Positions 22,101 through 33,100 of a stretch of DNA of 64,000 nt are shown piece after piece. The stretch comes from Phallus indusiatus. Lineage: Eukaryota; Basidiomycota; Agaricomycetes; Phallales; Phallaceae. The stretch is from the NCBI GenBank assembly GCA_027605045.1, contig JAQFWX010000141.1, forward strand, positions 1 through 64,000. The letters run 5' to 3'. How positions within the stretch are numbered: position 1 is the stretch's first letter; each line of letters begins with the position of its first letter. Made by a program: the position numbers and the translations under genes. A model generated the notes under the pieces. That model had not been told where the DNA came from and ran no database searches. It was given only the letters and a program-made list of their open reading frames with translations.

Positions 22101-25100
22101 GATAATTGAGATTTTCCCAGGTGAAAACTTGACCGGATGATATACTACATAATATGATGTGTATCGTTAAAACTAACGTTTCAAGATAAATAAATAGATG
22201 AATCTAACCTGTGTTTTGGTTTTTCTTCCTCAATTTCGTCGATTTTTTCTTTACTTTCAGATTTCTCATTGCCCATTTTCGACGCTCTACGTTCCAAAAG
22301 TCTTCTATTGCGTTCGCGTGTCTCAGCATTCTCACGAGCATAAAGCGTAAGACCACCGCCCCCTATGGCGTGCTAAAAAAGTTCACATTAAATCTCCTCG
22401 TTCTCGTCTAAAAATAGAATACTCAAAAAAACTTACCCGGTAATACTCGAAAGCGATCGTTTGAAAGAACGTGAATACTAAAAACATCCCCAGAAGAACC
22501 TGTTCGCCAAAATATCAGTGAAAGGGGGGAAAAATGCACAAATAAAGTATATACATACCAAAAACTCTCTTCTCCAAATATCTTTGAAGTCCAAATCATA
22601 GGTATCTTGAATATACGCTTTCCCGCTGACCACGTCCGAACCGGGTGTAGAACCAGCGATTGTACATGCTTGATTCGGTCCTAATGAGTCACTATTCAAC
22701 GCAGAGCAAAAGACTTCAGCAAAATATATATTTTTGATACAAGGGAGAGACTTACGGGTATTTCGTGACACCATTTCCGTTTCGTGGGACGACAAAAGCA
22801 CCATCGCAAATCAGCTAATAGAAAATAAAACACAATCAAATCTTGAACCTTGAAGTATCGAATTTCTTGGTGAAAACTTACGTTTGTCCTCATAAATTCG
22901 TTGTCCATCAGACCGCCGAAACCTATTCACACCAGATCAATAAAAAAATGACATTCGTATCTGAATGTTTCACGTACCATACGACAATGGAGAAGTGTAA
23001 TAGATCCAGAACAGCCATCGCTTCATCTAATAATGAGTTAATACAGGAAATAAGAATATGTTATAAACATCGAAAACAGACTTTGTTCGGTGGTCTCAAG
23101 TACCCAGCATACGCAATAAAGTTAGGAAGAATGACAGTTGAGAATCGGAACGCAACGTCGAAATTACTGAGGAAAGCACCAATAAGTCGGAAAGTGGCCT
23201 TTTTAAAAAAAGGAGTTTTCAGTCACGCGAACTCGGACAAATGGGAGAGAGGAAAAAGAGCTTTACCTGCATCGTGATGAAACTCAAATATTGGAATAAA
23301 GCAAACGTAAAGAATCCTCCAGCGTTGAGAGCCAATCCGCACATAAAGTAGATAATAATGTTAAATATGAGGATACGTGCCGCGGAGAAAGGTAAATCGG
23401 AAAATAGATTTGCGAGTGCTAGTGCGGCGGGACGGTAGAATCCGAAATCAGTCTGCTTATACAAAACTAGGGAGAGATATTGAGCCTCAGCACAAATATT
23501 TAATAGGAACACGACAAAAGACTTACTTGGACGACCAAGCATCACAGCGGGCATCTTCAAAATAACGAATCAGCAAAAGGAAACACTTTTTTTAAAATAC
23601 AAATGCACCTCTCCAAACGCGTCTAAACCGATAACAAGCATCCCAATAAACAAAATACTCCCTCTGGTAAATCCACCAGCAGCAGTATCCGGCAACTTAT
23701 AAAACGTAGCTCCCAAAATAATAGCAAGCAACGTCGACGTTCCAAAAGACGTGACAAGCTGGAACCAATCCTGAAGTCTCAACCGGAGTTGTCGTTTCGT
23801 CAAAATGAGAGTTTGCTGCACTAAACCGAGTGTATAAGGACTCCGCGTGGAAACGCCTCGTTTCTTGTCGTTTCGCACTGCGTCGCGGAATGATCGTTGG
23901 TCTGAGTCGTCTTCGGAGTGAGCTTGGGCATCGTACGCGTTTCGTGCGGATGTGAGTTTGGAGTAGAGTTCGGATTGACGCCAAGCTGATTCGAGAGCTT
24001 GAGGGGTTGAAGGCACGGTGTCGGCGCCGCGTCCCTTGGCAAACTGACGCTCGTTTGGATCAGCTGAGGATTTCAATTCAATCGCAATTGAATTGAGTTA
24101 TGACGCAATGTGAATATATGCGAGGTGAGAGAGAGAGAGAGTTGGAGGAAAGGGAATGGAATGGAAGGAACTCGTGAGATAGATAAGAGATAATGTATGG
24201 AAAAAGTTCACGTACTGCATCCTGTCAAGTAATCCGCAGTTGTTTGTCTAGGTAAGTCTTTGTATCCAAGGTTGACGAAATAACTCCGTGCTTGATCCGC
24301 AGGACCAAAGTAGATGACACGCCCTTTGTCAAGGAGAAGAACTTTATCGAATTGTTTGTATATGCCTATGAAGGAAAAGGGTAAATATTTGATGATCATA
24401 TCGAGAGCATCAGTACGTACTTTCACTGGCTTGGTACAGTGTCACAAAGGTTGTTTGTTTCAAGAGATCAGTAAGAACCCGCAAACTCTTGACATAGTCC
24501 AACTAGTGAAAATAATTAACGCCAATGACCAAAAAGAAAAAGATACACAAAACAAAACGCACAGCAGTACTGGCATCCAACCCTCTCGTCGTATTATCCC
24601 AACAGTTGACATGCGCCCTGGTCGCCATCATCTCGGCAATACTGACACGTTTGCGTTCTCCACCACTAACACCGCGGATAAATGCGTCTCCAACAAGAGT
24701 ATTAGCAGTATGCTTGATGTTGAACATTTTCAAAAACGTGTCGAGTAGTTGGGCATTGAAGTCAGCCCTACTGACGCCCGGAAGACGGGTGGCCGGTGTT
24801 TTAGTTGACAGTGCAAATTCGAGGGTTTGGGCAACGGTTAGCGAGGGGATGTGAATGTCGTCTAGAAAAATGCATACAAGTGAGAATCAATGGTTGACAG
24901 CACTATATTGAGGAAATTGGTTACTACCTTCTTGGTTGTAGACGATTTCACCCTTGTAGTGTTTGGCCATCTCGGCTGCATCAATACCGGCATAATGAAC
25001 GTCACCACCAACATAGGCATAATCCGCGCGTCTGTTAGCAATAGTTTTCAAAAACGTTGTGCAACCTGCGCCGGGACAACCCAAAACAAGACACATCTCG

Positions 25101-25777
25101 CCAGGTTTGAGGAGACCGCTGTTTCGATGGAGGATCGTCGAGCCAAAGATTGGTTGTGACCCCTCATCTTGCTGTCTCCGCAATTTGGAAAACAATGAAG
25201 TCAATGTTCCGTTGAGAGTACGCAGTGGATCGAGGAAAAAGTTGATGATGGCGCCTGTGTGATGAGTTAAGTAAAGTGTGGAGCGGAAGGAAATCAGGAC
25301 GATGACCGCAGGAACCCGATTACGCGATCGAGATCCCGCAGTGTAGATTCAATATACTCACGGTCGAACGTTTGGACGTAAACCTTACAATAGAGAGCAC
25401 AGACAGTGAGCAACACGCTCGCAAATGAAATGCAATGCAATTAGAAAACAACATACCTTGTGACCTATACCGCCTGGCACAATAACCTCGAGATTATCCC
25501 ATGACACGCCAACACGTTTATGGTGACTATGTATGCCCGCCTCATCGTTGGCAGCATTGGCAGAAGCTAGGTAATCACGTAAAATAAAGGCTTGATGCTC
25601 TTGATCGGCCTTTTCTGGATCAGCATTGGGATCGGTGGGTTTGAGTGACGAGGTACGCGAAAGTTGTCGTTCGAGTGAATTGAATGCTTCAATGGCTTGT
25701 TGAACGTCGATTCCATGGTGGTCAGCGTCACTAGCGGCAGTGGGTGTGGAAGCGGAGGAAGAAGGAAATGGGTCCAT
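19133..25777 (-). CDS. PDR-type full-length ABC transporter (ABCG)
   Basis: A multi-exon minus-strand gene runs from MDPFPSSS (25777) to a C-terminal helix ending SRFLRYAKR (19133). Order is NBD1-TMD1-NBD2-TMD2, the reverse orientation typical of fungal pleiotropic drug resistance pumps. NBD1 has [10 protein letters not shown] near 25070, where Cys replaces the Walker A Lys, [10 protein letters not shown] near 24660, and a degenerate Walker B ([13 protein letters not shown]). NBD2 has an intact GASGAGKTT near 22000 but a degenerate signature before [20 protein letters not shown] near 21500. This complementary asymmetry is known for PDR proteins, with one functional ATP site. Near the C-terminus FDPPANQTC and CQYCQYR form the usual Cys-rich extracellular loop. 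It probably exports hydrophobic compounds at the plasma membrane; the substrate is unknown. It shares a 267-bp divergent promoter with the SDR gene. Confidence 0.93.
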
Positions 25778-26044
25778 TGTCGGAGAAAAGGAGGAGGATG
25801 AGGAGGTAGAGGGGAAGGTGATGGAATGCACACACTCACACACTTTTCACAGAGCCAATAAATAGAACGCAGAGGGCAGCCTGTTATATTTTTTTTTTCG
25901 AGGGATCATTAGTGCTTGGAATTTTTTAGTAAGCGGCCGGAAAGCATCATTATTATGTAATCCCAAACTTGTTACAAAGCATGTAAATCCTTTGGTCGTA
26001 GCCTCCGAGAGGAGCGTGTCGTCGTCAGCCACTCGGCATCACAG

Positions 26045-27013
26045 ATGTTTCGTTACGTGCTCATCACCCCATCTTCACGGGGTCTTTCTACTGCCCTTGC
26101 TAGACACTACTTACAAAACACCCCTTACTATGTCTTTGCAACCCACCGCTCAGATGACGAACACCTCATCAGGTCTCGCATTCTCGGTGCCGACCCGGGC
26201 CAGCCTCAGGCGAAGACTCATCATCACCCTCAGCTAACCCCGAATCAGACTAATCATAATAATAGCCATAACCATGACCATGACTCATCTCTACGCCAAC
26301 GATTGACGCTGTTGCCTCTCGAATTAACATCCGAGGATTCTATCGCATCTGCAGCCAATCAACTCGCTAGCTGTCTCCCGTTCGACGCACGTCTCCACGC
26401 GGCGTGGATCACAGGCGGAATATTGCACACCGAGAAGCGCCCCCAAGACATTCTCCACGACGCACTGCTTGACTCATTTAGAGTAAACGTTATTTCTCAT
26501 TTGCTGATTATTAAACACTTTAGTAGATTTTTGCCCGAGTATAGCAGTAATCAGCATCAACATGAGTCGTCGACTCACTCCGACCGTGACGGCAACTCGG
26601 ATTTCTCCCGCTGGATTCATGTCTCAGCTCGCTTAGGCAGTATTTCCGACAACCACTCTGGTGGCTGGTATTCATATCGCTCATCTAAAGCTGCTCTCAA
26701 CCAAGTCATAAAGACCTTTGACATCCAATTGCAAACTCAATCTCGTTCCCATTCGCATTCGCATTCTTCATCTCAATCACCGGCTGATTCATCTTCCTCC
26801 TCCTCCTCCTCCATTTGTGTAGGTGTCCACCCCGGAACGGTAAAAACTGACTTAAGCAAATCATATTGGGGTCCCGACTCAAAAGGCCGTCTCGATCCTG
26901 AACTCTTGGAACCCGAAGATGCCGCTGCTAAATTAGTAAATGTCGTTGAGAATCTAAATCACAGTCAAAGAGGCCGTGTCTGGGATTGGAAAGGATCTGT
27001 CGTCGATTGGTAA
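26045..27013 (+). CDS. Short-chain dehydrogenase/reductase, C-factor-like
   Basis: A single exon of 322 residues. The N-terminal strand-turn YVLITPSSRGLSTALAR replaces the classical TGxxxGxG with a looser Gly-poor loop, as in C-factor/CsgA-like SDRs. The catalytic YRSSK motif lies in SYRSSKAALNQ, preceded by SARLGSIS, which supplies the catalytic Ser. HPGTVKTDLSK is the usual PG-x-T-D motif after strand beta-6. Two hydrophilic insertions break the fold: a His/Asn-rich loop at residues ~55-80 and a Ser/His-rich loop at ~238-258. An NAD(P)-dependent oxidoreductase is expected, but the substrate cannot be assigned. It is transcribed away from the ABC transporter, which may or may not mean co-regulation. 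Confidence 0.88.
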   Translation: MFRYVLITPSSRGLSTALARHYLQNTPYYVFATHRSDDEHLIRSRILGADPGQPQAKTHHHPQLTPNQTNHNNSHNHDHDSSLRQRLTLLPLELTSEDSIASAANQLASCLPFDARLHAAWITGGILHTEKRPQDILHDALLDSFRVNVISHLLIIKHFSRFLPEYSSNQHQHESSTHSDRDGNSDFSRWIHVSARLGSISDNHSGGWYSYRSSKAALNQVIKTFDIQLQTQSRSHSHSHSSSQSPADSSSSSSSSICVGVHPGTVKTDLSKSYWGPDSKGRLDPELLEPEDAAAKLVNVVENLNHSQRGRVWDWKGSVVDW

Positions 27014-27088
27014 ACAAAGAAATAATATTATACATTGACGTTGCAGCATGGCGACATTGTGGCACATTTGTTAAACTTAAAATTCAAT

Positions 27089-29891
27089 TCAAATAGAACA
27101 CTCCTCTATCTCTCTTCTAATTCGTTCTCTCACATCTCGCAGTCCCCCTTTAGCCTCCATTCTTACGCTTTTGGGACTCCGATTCCTCACCTCCTCCTCA
27201 GAAACATTTTTCCGGCGAGGCGAAGGAGGCGTTGTTCTAAAAAAAAAAAAAAAGTTGTCAAGTTAGTCATGCAGAGAGAAAAAAACGCTTAAATTGAATG
27301 AAAAAGAAAAAAAAATGGGGGGGAATTTGCGGCTCCCTAGTAATAAGCACGATACGCTTCAAACGGGACGTGACGTGAAGATTATCATGTCATTCACCCG
27401 CTTCCGATTGGTGTTGGAGATCAGAATCTCACTCAACCCGCCAGTCCTTGACACTCAGGAATAGAACACCCAGGCCCGTGTCTGGGCAATGATCCGGGAT
27501 TCCGAGGGTCAAGGGCGAAGCAATGTGATTCGTAATCCAATCAACTGAACATTTTGAGTGATGTGCAACATTGCATATTGCCGTGCACCGCGTAATACCC
27601 TCCCGGAGAAAGTAAAACACCTAATTTAAAATAGAAAACTCTCCCCTCGTACTCACGGATGGTTTGGATTAGACGCTGGCATTTCAACCCATTCTTCTCC
27701 TTCGATAATTAAAGGCTTTAAAAAGAAAGGGCAAAGGTTCATTAATAGTGTTACAGAGTCTTGAGCGTCCGCTGTAAACAAAATCCCATATTAGTGAGAA
27801 AAAAGACGGAATAGGGCTTGGTAAACGGACCTGAGGAAATGGGAACTCGAGAAGAGCTCACAACCGCACGAACAATCTCGTCAAACCGCATAGTACGCCG
27901 TTTACGCGCAACAGACAACGGAGTCGACATCGTCTGCGAAGGCGATGAAAACGCTCTACCATAATAATTAAAAATTTTAAAAAAACTATAAATGGACCAA
28001 ACGTACGCCCAAACAGTAGCAGCAACCTCATCCAACCGTCCCAACAACACACGTCTTTTCATTTCTTCTTGCCCTAACAGCCTTAACTGTTCTTTGGTCA
28101 TACTTCTACTTCCACTTCCACTTCCACTTCCACTTCCTCCACCATCTCCCGATTTAGTTAGACCTTTCGAAGGGGTTGAAAGAGATGAAGGATCGAGATC
28201 ATCAGACGAAAGCGATTTTAATCTAATTCGCTCAAGGAGAGCTGCTCTTCTCGGTGTGGCTGCTGCTGCTGTCGACGTCGGTGTTCGAGTTCCCGATCCG
28301 GATTTGGGTGTTTCCGGGTGAAGTTGGAGTCCTGTGCGGCCTGCGGTTGAAGGCGTTTGAGGCGGGAGTGGGATTGCGGGTGAAGGTGGAAAGGATGATT
28401 TGGTAGGAGAAGAAAGAGAAGGAGAAGGAGAAGGAGACGGGGATTCTGGAATGGATGAGGATGAGGCGTTTGCCAAGCTTCGTGAAAGAAGACTTAGTCC
28501 TGCTGATTTTGTTGGTGATGTTGGACGAGAACCGGGTTCGTGTTTAAGTTTTGGCGTTGTTTTTGGTTTGGACTTGGAATTGAGTTTGAGTTCGGTATCT
28601 AAATCGAAATCGGACTCGGGTTCGGGTTCGGATTCGGATATAGGCCCGGTACGAAGCTCGTTGCGAGGTGTGATTACCGATGGTGTTGTGGTTACAGAAG
28701 TAAATGTATATTTCGTAGGTGATCCGATTGGCGTTTGTGGCGTTGTTGATGGGAATGGTATACTGTTGTTTTTTGAAGGTGGAGTTGGGAATATGAATTT
28801 TGGAATTGCGGTTCGGCTGGATGGTGTGCGTGCGAGTGTTAGGGTTCTTTTAGGAGAGGGTGTTGATAAAGGTGTGTTTGTTCTGGATTTAGATTTGAGC
28901 AGTGCGGTGAGGGATGATAGTTTTGTTGGAGATGAGGTTGTTGGAATGGATGGAAGAGACGCGAGAGGAATCGGTGGAATGTTGGGTTCTTTATCCTTAT
29001 GAATCTACCACGTATTTAAGAAAATAAGGATATAAGTTAATAAATATTGGAAAAACAAACCTCAGCCCAAGCTTTCAGCTTCCTCTCTAACTCCTTTTTC
29101 CTCGTCTCCCCATCTCCAGTCCACCGAGCAACAGAAGACATTCCACCTCCCATTCCTTCCGCCAACAAATCAATTTCAACTTCAATTCCTATTCCATAAG
29201 CTGGCACACGACGACTCTCAGTTTTAACAAAATGAGTTGTGGGTGTAACAACAAATCCCATCGATCCGCGAATCCACTCCATATTCCTATTACCATTACC
29301 ATCCTCTTCCTTTTCCTCCTCCTCCTTGCTTGAATTATCAATAAAAGGATTGTCTTCATCTTCATCAACTTTAACAACTTTCGATTTCGTCTGAAAACGC
29401 GTCCGATTCTCATTTTTCTCCTCCCCTTCATCATCTGCCGCTGGTTGTATTTGTATGGTAACACCATCCCACTCCCACAACCAACAAAGCCGTTTAATAT
29501 CATCCACGCCACATGTAACTTTAAATCCCATATTACTCGTTAAAGAAAGATGAGTTAATACGTTAGGAACGCGTCCTGTGTCGGTGCAAGGTGAGACTGC
29601 GGATGTTGCGAGTGCGACTGATAGGGCGTGTTGTAATGATGTTTGAATGTTTAGGAGACGGGAGAGATGAAGTGGAAGAGATGTAGATGCGGATGTGGAT
29701 AGATATTGTTTTGAAGGTGATTTGGAGCTGTGTTTGATGAGCAAACTGTGTTGAAGATAATAAGCAATGCAAGTAAAAGGAAAGAGCTAGTTTACGTACT
29801 CTGCTCGTATTTTTTTGGGCGTTGTAAATGTGTCGGTGTCATCTGCTGGTTCTAGTGTACGTCTTTTTTTGCGTGGGGAAAGTAAATCCAT
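27089..29891 (-). CDS. CDT1: Cdt1, DNA replication licensing factor
   Basis: The gene starts at MDLLSPRKKRRTLEP (29891) and ends at the TGA at 27089. Exon 1 is 29891-29800, and exon 2 (29745-29061) carries the first winged-helix region with LPLHLSRLLNIQTSLQHAL and DDIKRLCWLWEWDG. A long Ser/Pro/Thr-rich linker with basic patches follows. The C-terminal winged helix has VWAAFSSP-, RRTMRFDEIVRAVVSSSR and VTLLMNLCPFFLKPLIIEG. The last exon (27236-27089) gives GGLRDVRERIRREIEE. Cdt1 loads MCM2-7 onto origins with ORC and Cdc6 in G1 and is destroyed or inhibited in S phase; the TP/SP-rich linker is a plausible CDK target. The final intron is 420 nt, much longer than its neighbours. A 51-nt in-frame intron near 27958-28008 could be retained without a stop. 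Confidence 0.9.
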
Positions 29892-30198
29892 GTTGATGAT
29901 GAAGCAATGTTAGATTGTTGTGTGTGAGTTGAATGAATGAATAAAGCCAGTGCGGGGTTGGACTGGACTTGACAAGCCGGATTTGTGACATCGCGTATAC
30001 AGTCACAGTCACAGGCACTATCACCATCACGTAAGCAAACGAAATTATCCCTCCTAAACAGTTTTTGCATCCCGGAAGCAAAAATCACACTCGCTCGTTC
30101 AAAGGTTGCCTGCTTATGACAGTTCGTTATTCTCACAATACTTTTTCTGTGGATTTACATAATTCAGATGTTCCCTCCACCCTCTCACTCTACTGGTC

Positions 30199-33100
30199 AT
30201 GTTCAGAAATGTGGGTAGACGTCTGTCGCGTGCTGTTCGTCCCAATGAAGGAGATGAGGAGCGGCTTGAAGAGGAGGAGGGTACTCGGTCTCGGAGGAGG
30301 GGGTCAAATAGGCCTGATAGAGGCATCGGGGTGGACACAGGAGCGGACGGAGGGGGAGAGGGTGTGGACGTAGAAGGAGACAGTGCGTCTTCGTTGGCTT
30401 CGACGTCGATGCCAAGACCTGAACCAGCACCCCAACCTGAACATGAACATGAACGTGAGCCCGATGCTGCTCGTGCTCGTGCTCGAAGTCGTAGTCGTAG
30501 TCGCAGCCGTAGAAGAACATCGACTGCTTCTCGGCACCCTCCACCTCCTGATTTGTCGTCCTCTGGTGCAGGTGGTAAACGTGTTCAATGGGCACCGAAG
30601 AATAGAATTGAACATTTTGAACATGTTCCACTTGAAGAAGAAGAGTCGGATGAAGGGGAGGAGTCGAGATATGTTAATGAGAGGATGCGAGAGTTGGACG
30701 AGTATGGTGCCGATGTATGTTTCCGATTTACACATGTTTAGTCTTTGTTGAACTGACTCTCTCTTTTTTTTTTATTAGCCCGCTGTGCTTGCGAGACTTC
30801 ATCGAGCGTTAGAACCTTACGCTCTTCCCACCGGTCGCGAGCGTTCTCGAAGCACAAGAGAATCCGAGTTACAATTACCAGCATATATATCCCAATCAAA
30901 ACCTGCACCACGTTCCAAGAATATCAAAAAGCTACTCAATTACCCAAGAAGATCTAGTACGGTATCAGGTCGTCCTCCTTCTCATACAAAAAGTATGTCT
31001 TTTTTCCAATTCTGATTTGTTTGAGAACTAAAAGTTCAACAATCGTGATTCAGCTGCTGTAGAACTCCCACCACCACCGCACCCGCAACCACATGCAGAC
31101 CCATCTTCATCATCAGCCCGCCGATCCTCAACAACGAGTGCACCTAAAGATGCACAAGACAAAGAAAAACGCGCACACGAAGTCGAACGCGAAGCCGTGT
31201 CCGGCTCAAAAGATGATGATCCAGACCACCAAAAACGCTCTCAAGAGCTGCGTAATCAGCCCGTCCAACGATACTACGATCTCGGCCATTCTCAACTTTC
31301 GTCCGTCCCAGACATCGAGCCGGAAAAGCCTTTGCCCGTGTCTTCTCGCGTGCATGACTGGACGCAGAAAACAGAGGGAGTACAGGATTGGGCGAAGAAA
31401 GCTCAGGGCGAGGCGCAGAATCGGGATGATGGGTCTGGTGCTGGGTTTGATCCTGAGTCAGTCGTTGAAGATACTGCGCTTGAGGAACGAGGAGAGCAGG
31501 AGAAGAAGTGGTGGGAGAATAGAGCGAGAGGGCTTGTACAAGCGTATTCTGCGCGTCAGCGGGGGCCTGTTCGCAGAACTTCTTTTGCGAGGTCTGGGGA
31601 TGGTGGTGAAGGAGGTGGAGGTGGAGATCAACAGCGACAACGGCAACGACGTCCATCGAAGGCGGAGGCGAAGGAGGAGACGGGTGCTGGAGAAACTGGA
31701 CGGCCGAGGCGAGGTTCGCGTGCTGCTGCTGCTGATGTGGATCTTGAAGCGGGTCAGGCTGGTCCGGTGAATGAGCCTCTTCCTTTAGGACGTCAACATG
31801 GTGTGCTCGGAACACTTTTGACGTTGTATCGTAATCCCGACCTTAGCAGGACTATGTCGGACTTGGAGAGTACGGGTGATGAGACTACAACGTCTGATAT
31901 ACAAAGTCTTGGCGAGGAAGAGGGAGATCGGGGTGCAATAGGACGAAGACCGAGACGGGGTAGTCAGAGGGCTGATAGGATTGAAGAAGGTGAAGGTACA
32001 ACTAGAGCGCGGAGAAGATCTTCAGTTCGAGGTCGTCGGCCGACGGGTTTAATACCACCTCCAGCGCAGATATCACCTTCGTCACCCGAAGAAGAGGAAG
32101 AATCGTCGTCGTCGTCATCTCCTGAAGAGGTCCGTCCTGCAGAAAAAGAGGAAAAAGAAAAAGAAATTCAGCCAAGCAAGAAACCGGTTCGTGATCGTCG
32201 ACAAACGGGTTTACCCCCCTTTTATATTCCCTCGTCCCCTGAATCGACACCTCCGTCGCCCTCGCCATCTTCTCCTGAGACTCGGACTGCTTCACCTGAA
32301 CCCGAACGCGCACCCGCGCCTGTTCCTCGTAAAGGATCGGTTCGGGGCCGTCGTCAGACTGGTTTACCGCCTCTTCAGTTTCCTGTAGAACAACCATCAC
32401 CTGAACGTGAACCGTCTCCGTCCATCACAGAAGGGGGAGAAGGAGAAGAAGAAGAAGAAGAGCCACAGCGCAAGGGTAAAAAAGCTTTTCGCAGTCCGTA
32501 CACTCGTCTCAAAAAGTCATTATCCGCCCCGGGAAGTGTTATACACCTACCATTACCCGCCTATATACCTCAGCCGGTTACATCTACCGTTCCAAGTCGT
32601 AGTTCTGGAGGCGTCGTTGCTGCTCTTATTGCCACTTCTAATGCGCTTGCTGGACCTGCCGCTCCTCGTGCGAATACTATTGCGCCTGATCTTACTAAGA
32701 GGGGATATACATTATCTCGGTGAGTAAAAAAGAAGAAAGTTATGGGTTTTTCATTTCTGAAATTTGTGGTTTTGAAGGTATCGGTTTACTGGAGGACAAC
32801 AGCCCTCTGATGCGCAAACGGCGACGAGTGAGGATTTACGTGATCGCGATCGCTACGAACAAGGAGTAGGCGAAAGACCCGAGGCAGAACGTGGAGACGA
32901 AGGACTATATCGTCCACGTCGGGGAACGAGCGAGACAGGAACAACGGATACCACGCTAGCGTCGTCTGCTGAAATGGGTGCAGCACCTATGGGAGAAGAA
33001 GGAGAAGAGTCCCCCGGTCCTGGGAAATTGACAAAGAAACCGTCGTTTGCTTGGCTGCCCGGTTTGCTTTCTCGTTCTGGAAGTCGAGGGTCATCCATTT

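Noticed and set aside
22843..23277. 144-codon plus-strand frame within the ABC transporter gene
   Set aside because: Lies opposite well-supported transporter exons and crosses their introns.
13181..25777. Secondary-metabolite gene cluster around the Zn2Cys6-like gene, the ABC pump and the SDR
   Set aside because: A regulator, a transporter and an oxidoreductase lie within 14 kb, but there is no backbone enzyme (PKS, NRPS, terpene synthase). The regulator lacks the typical transcription-factor domain, and a DUF6535 gene intervenes.
28400..29002. 200-codon plus-strand frame
   Set aside because: Antisense of the Ser/Pro-rich CDT1 linker; low complexity explains the lack of stops.
31144..31815. 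223-codon minus-strand frame
   Set aside because: Antisense of the disordered N-terminal arm of the PRM10-like protein, with no domain features.
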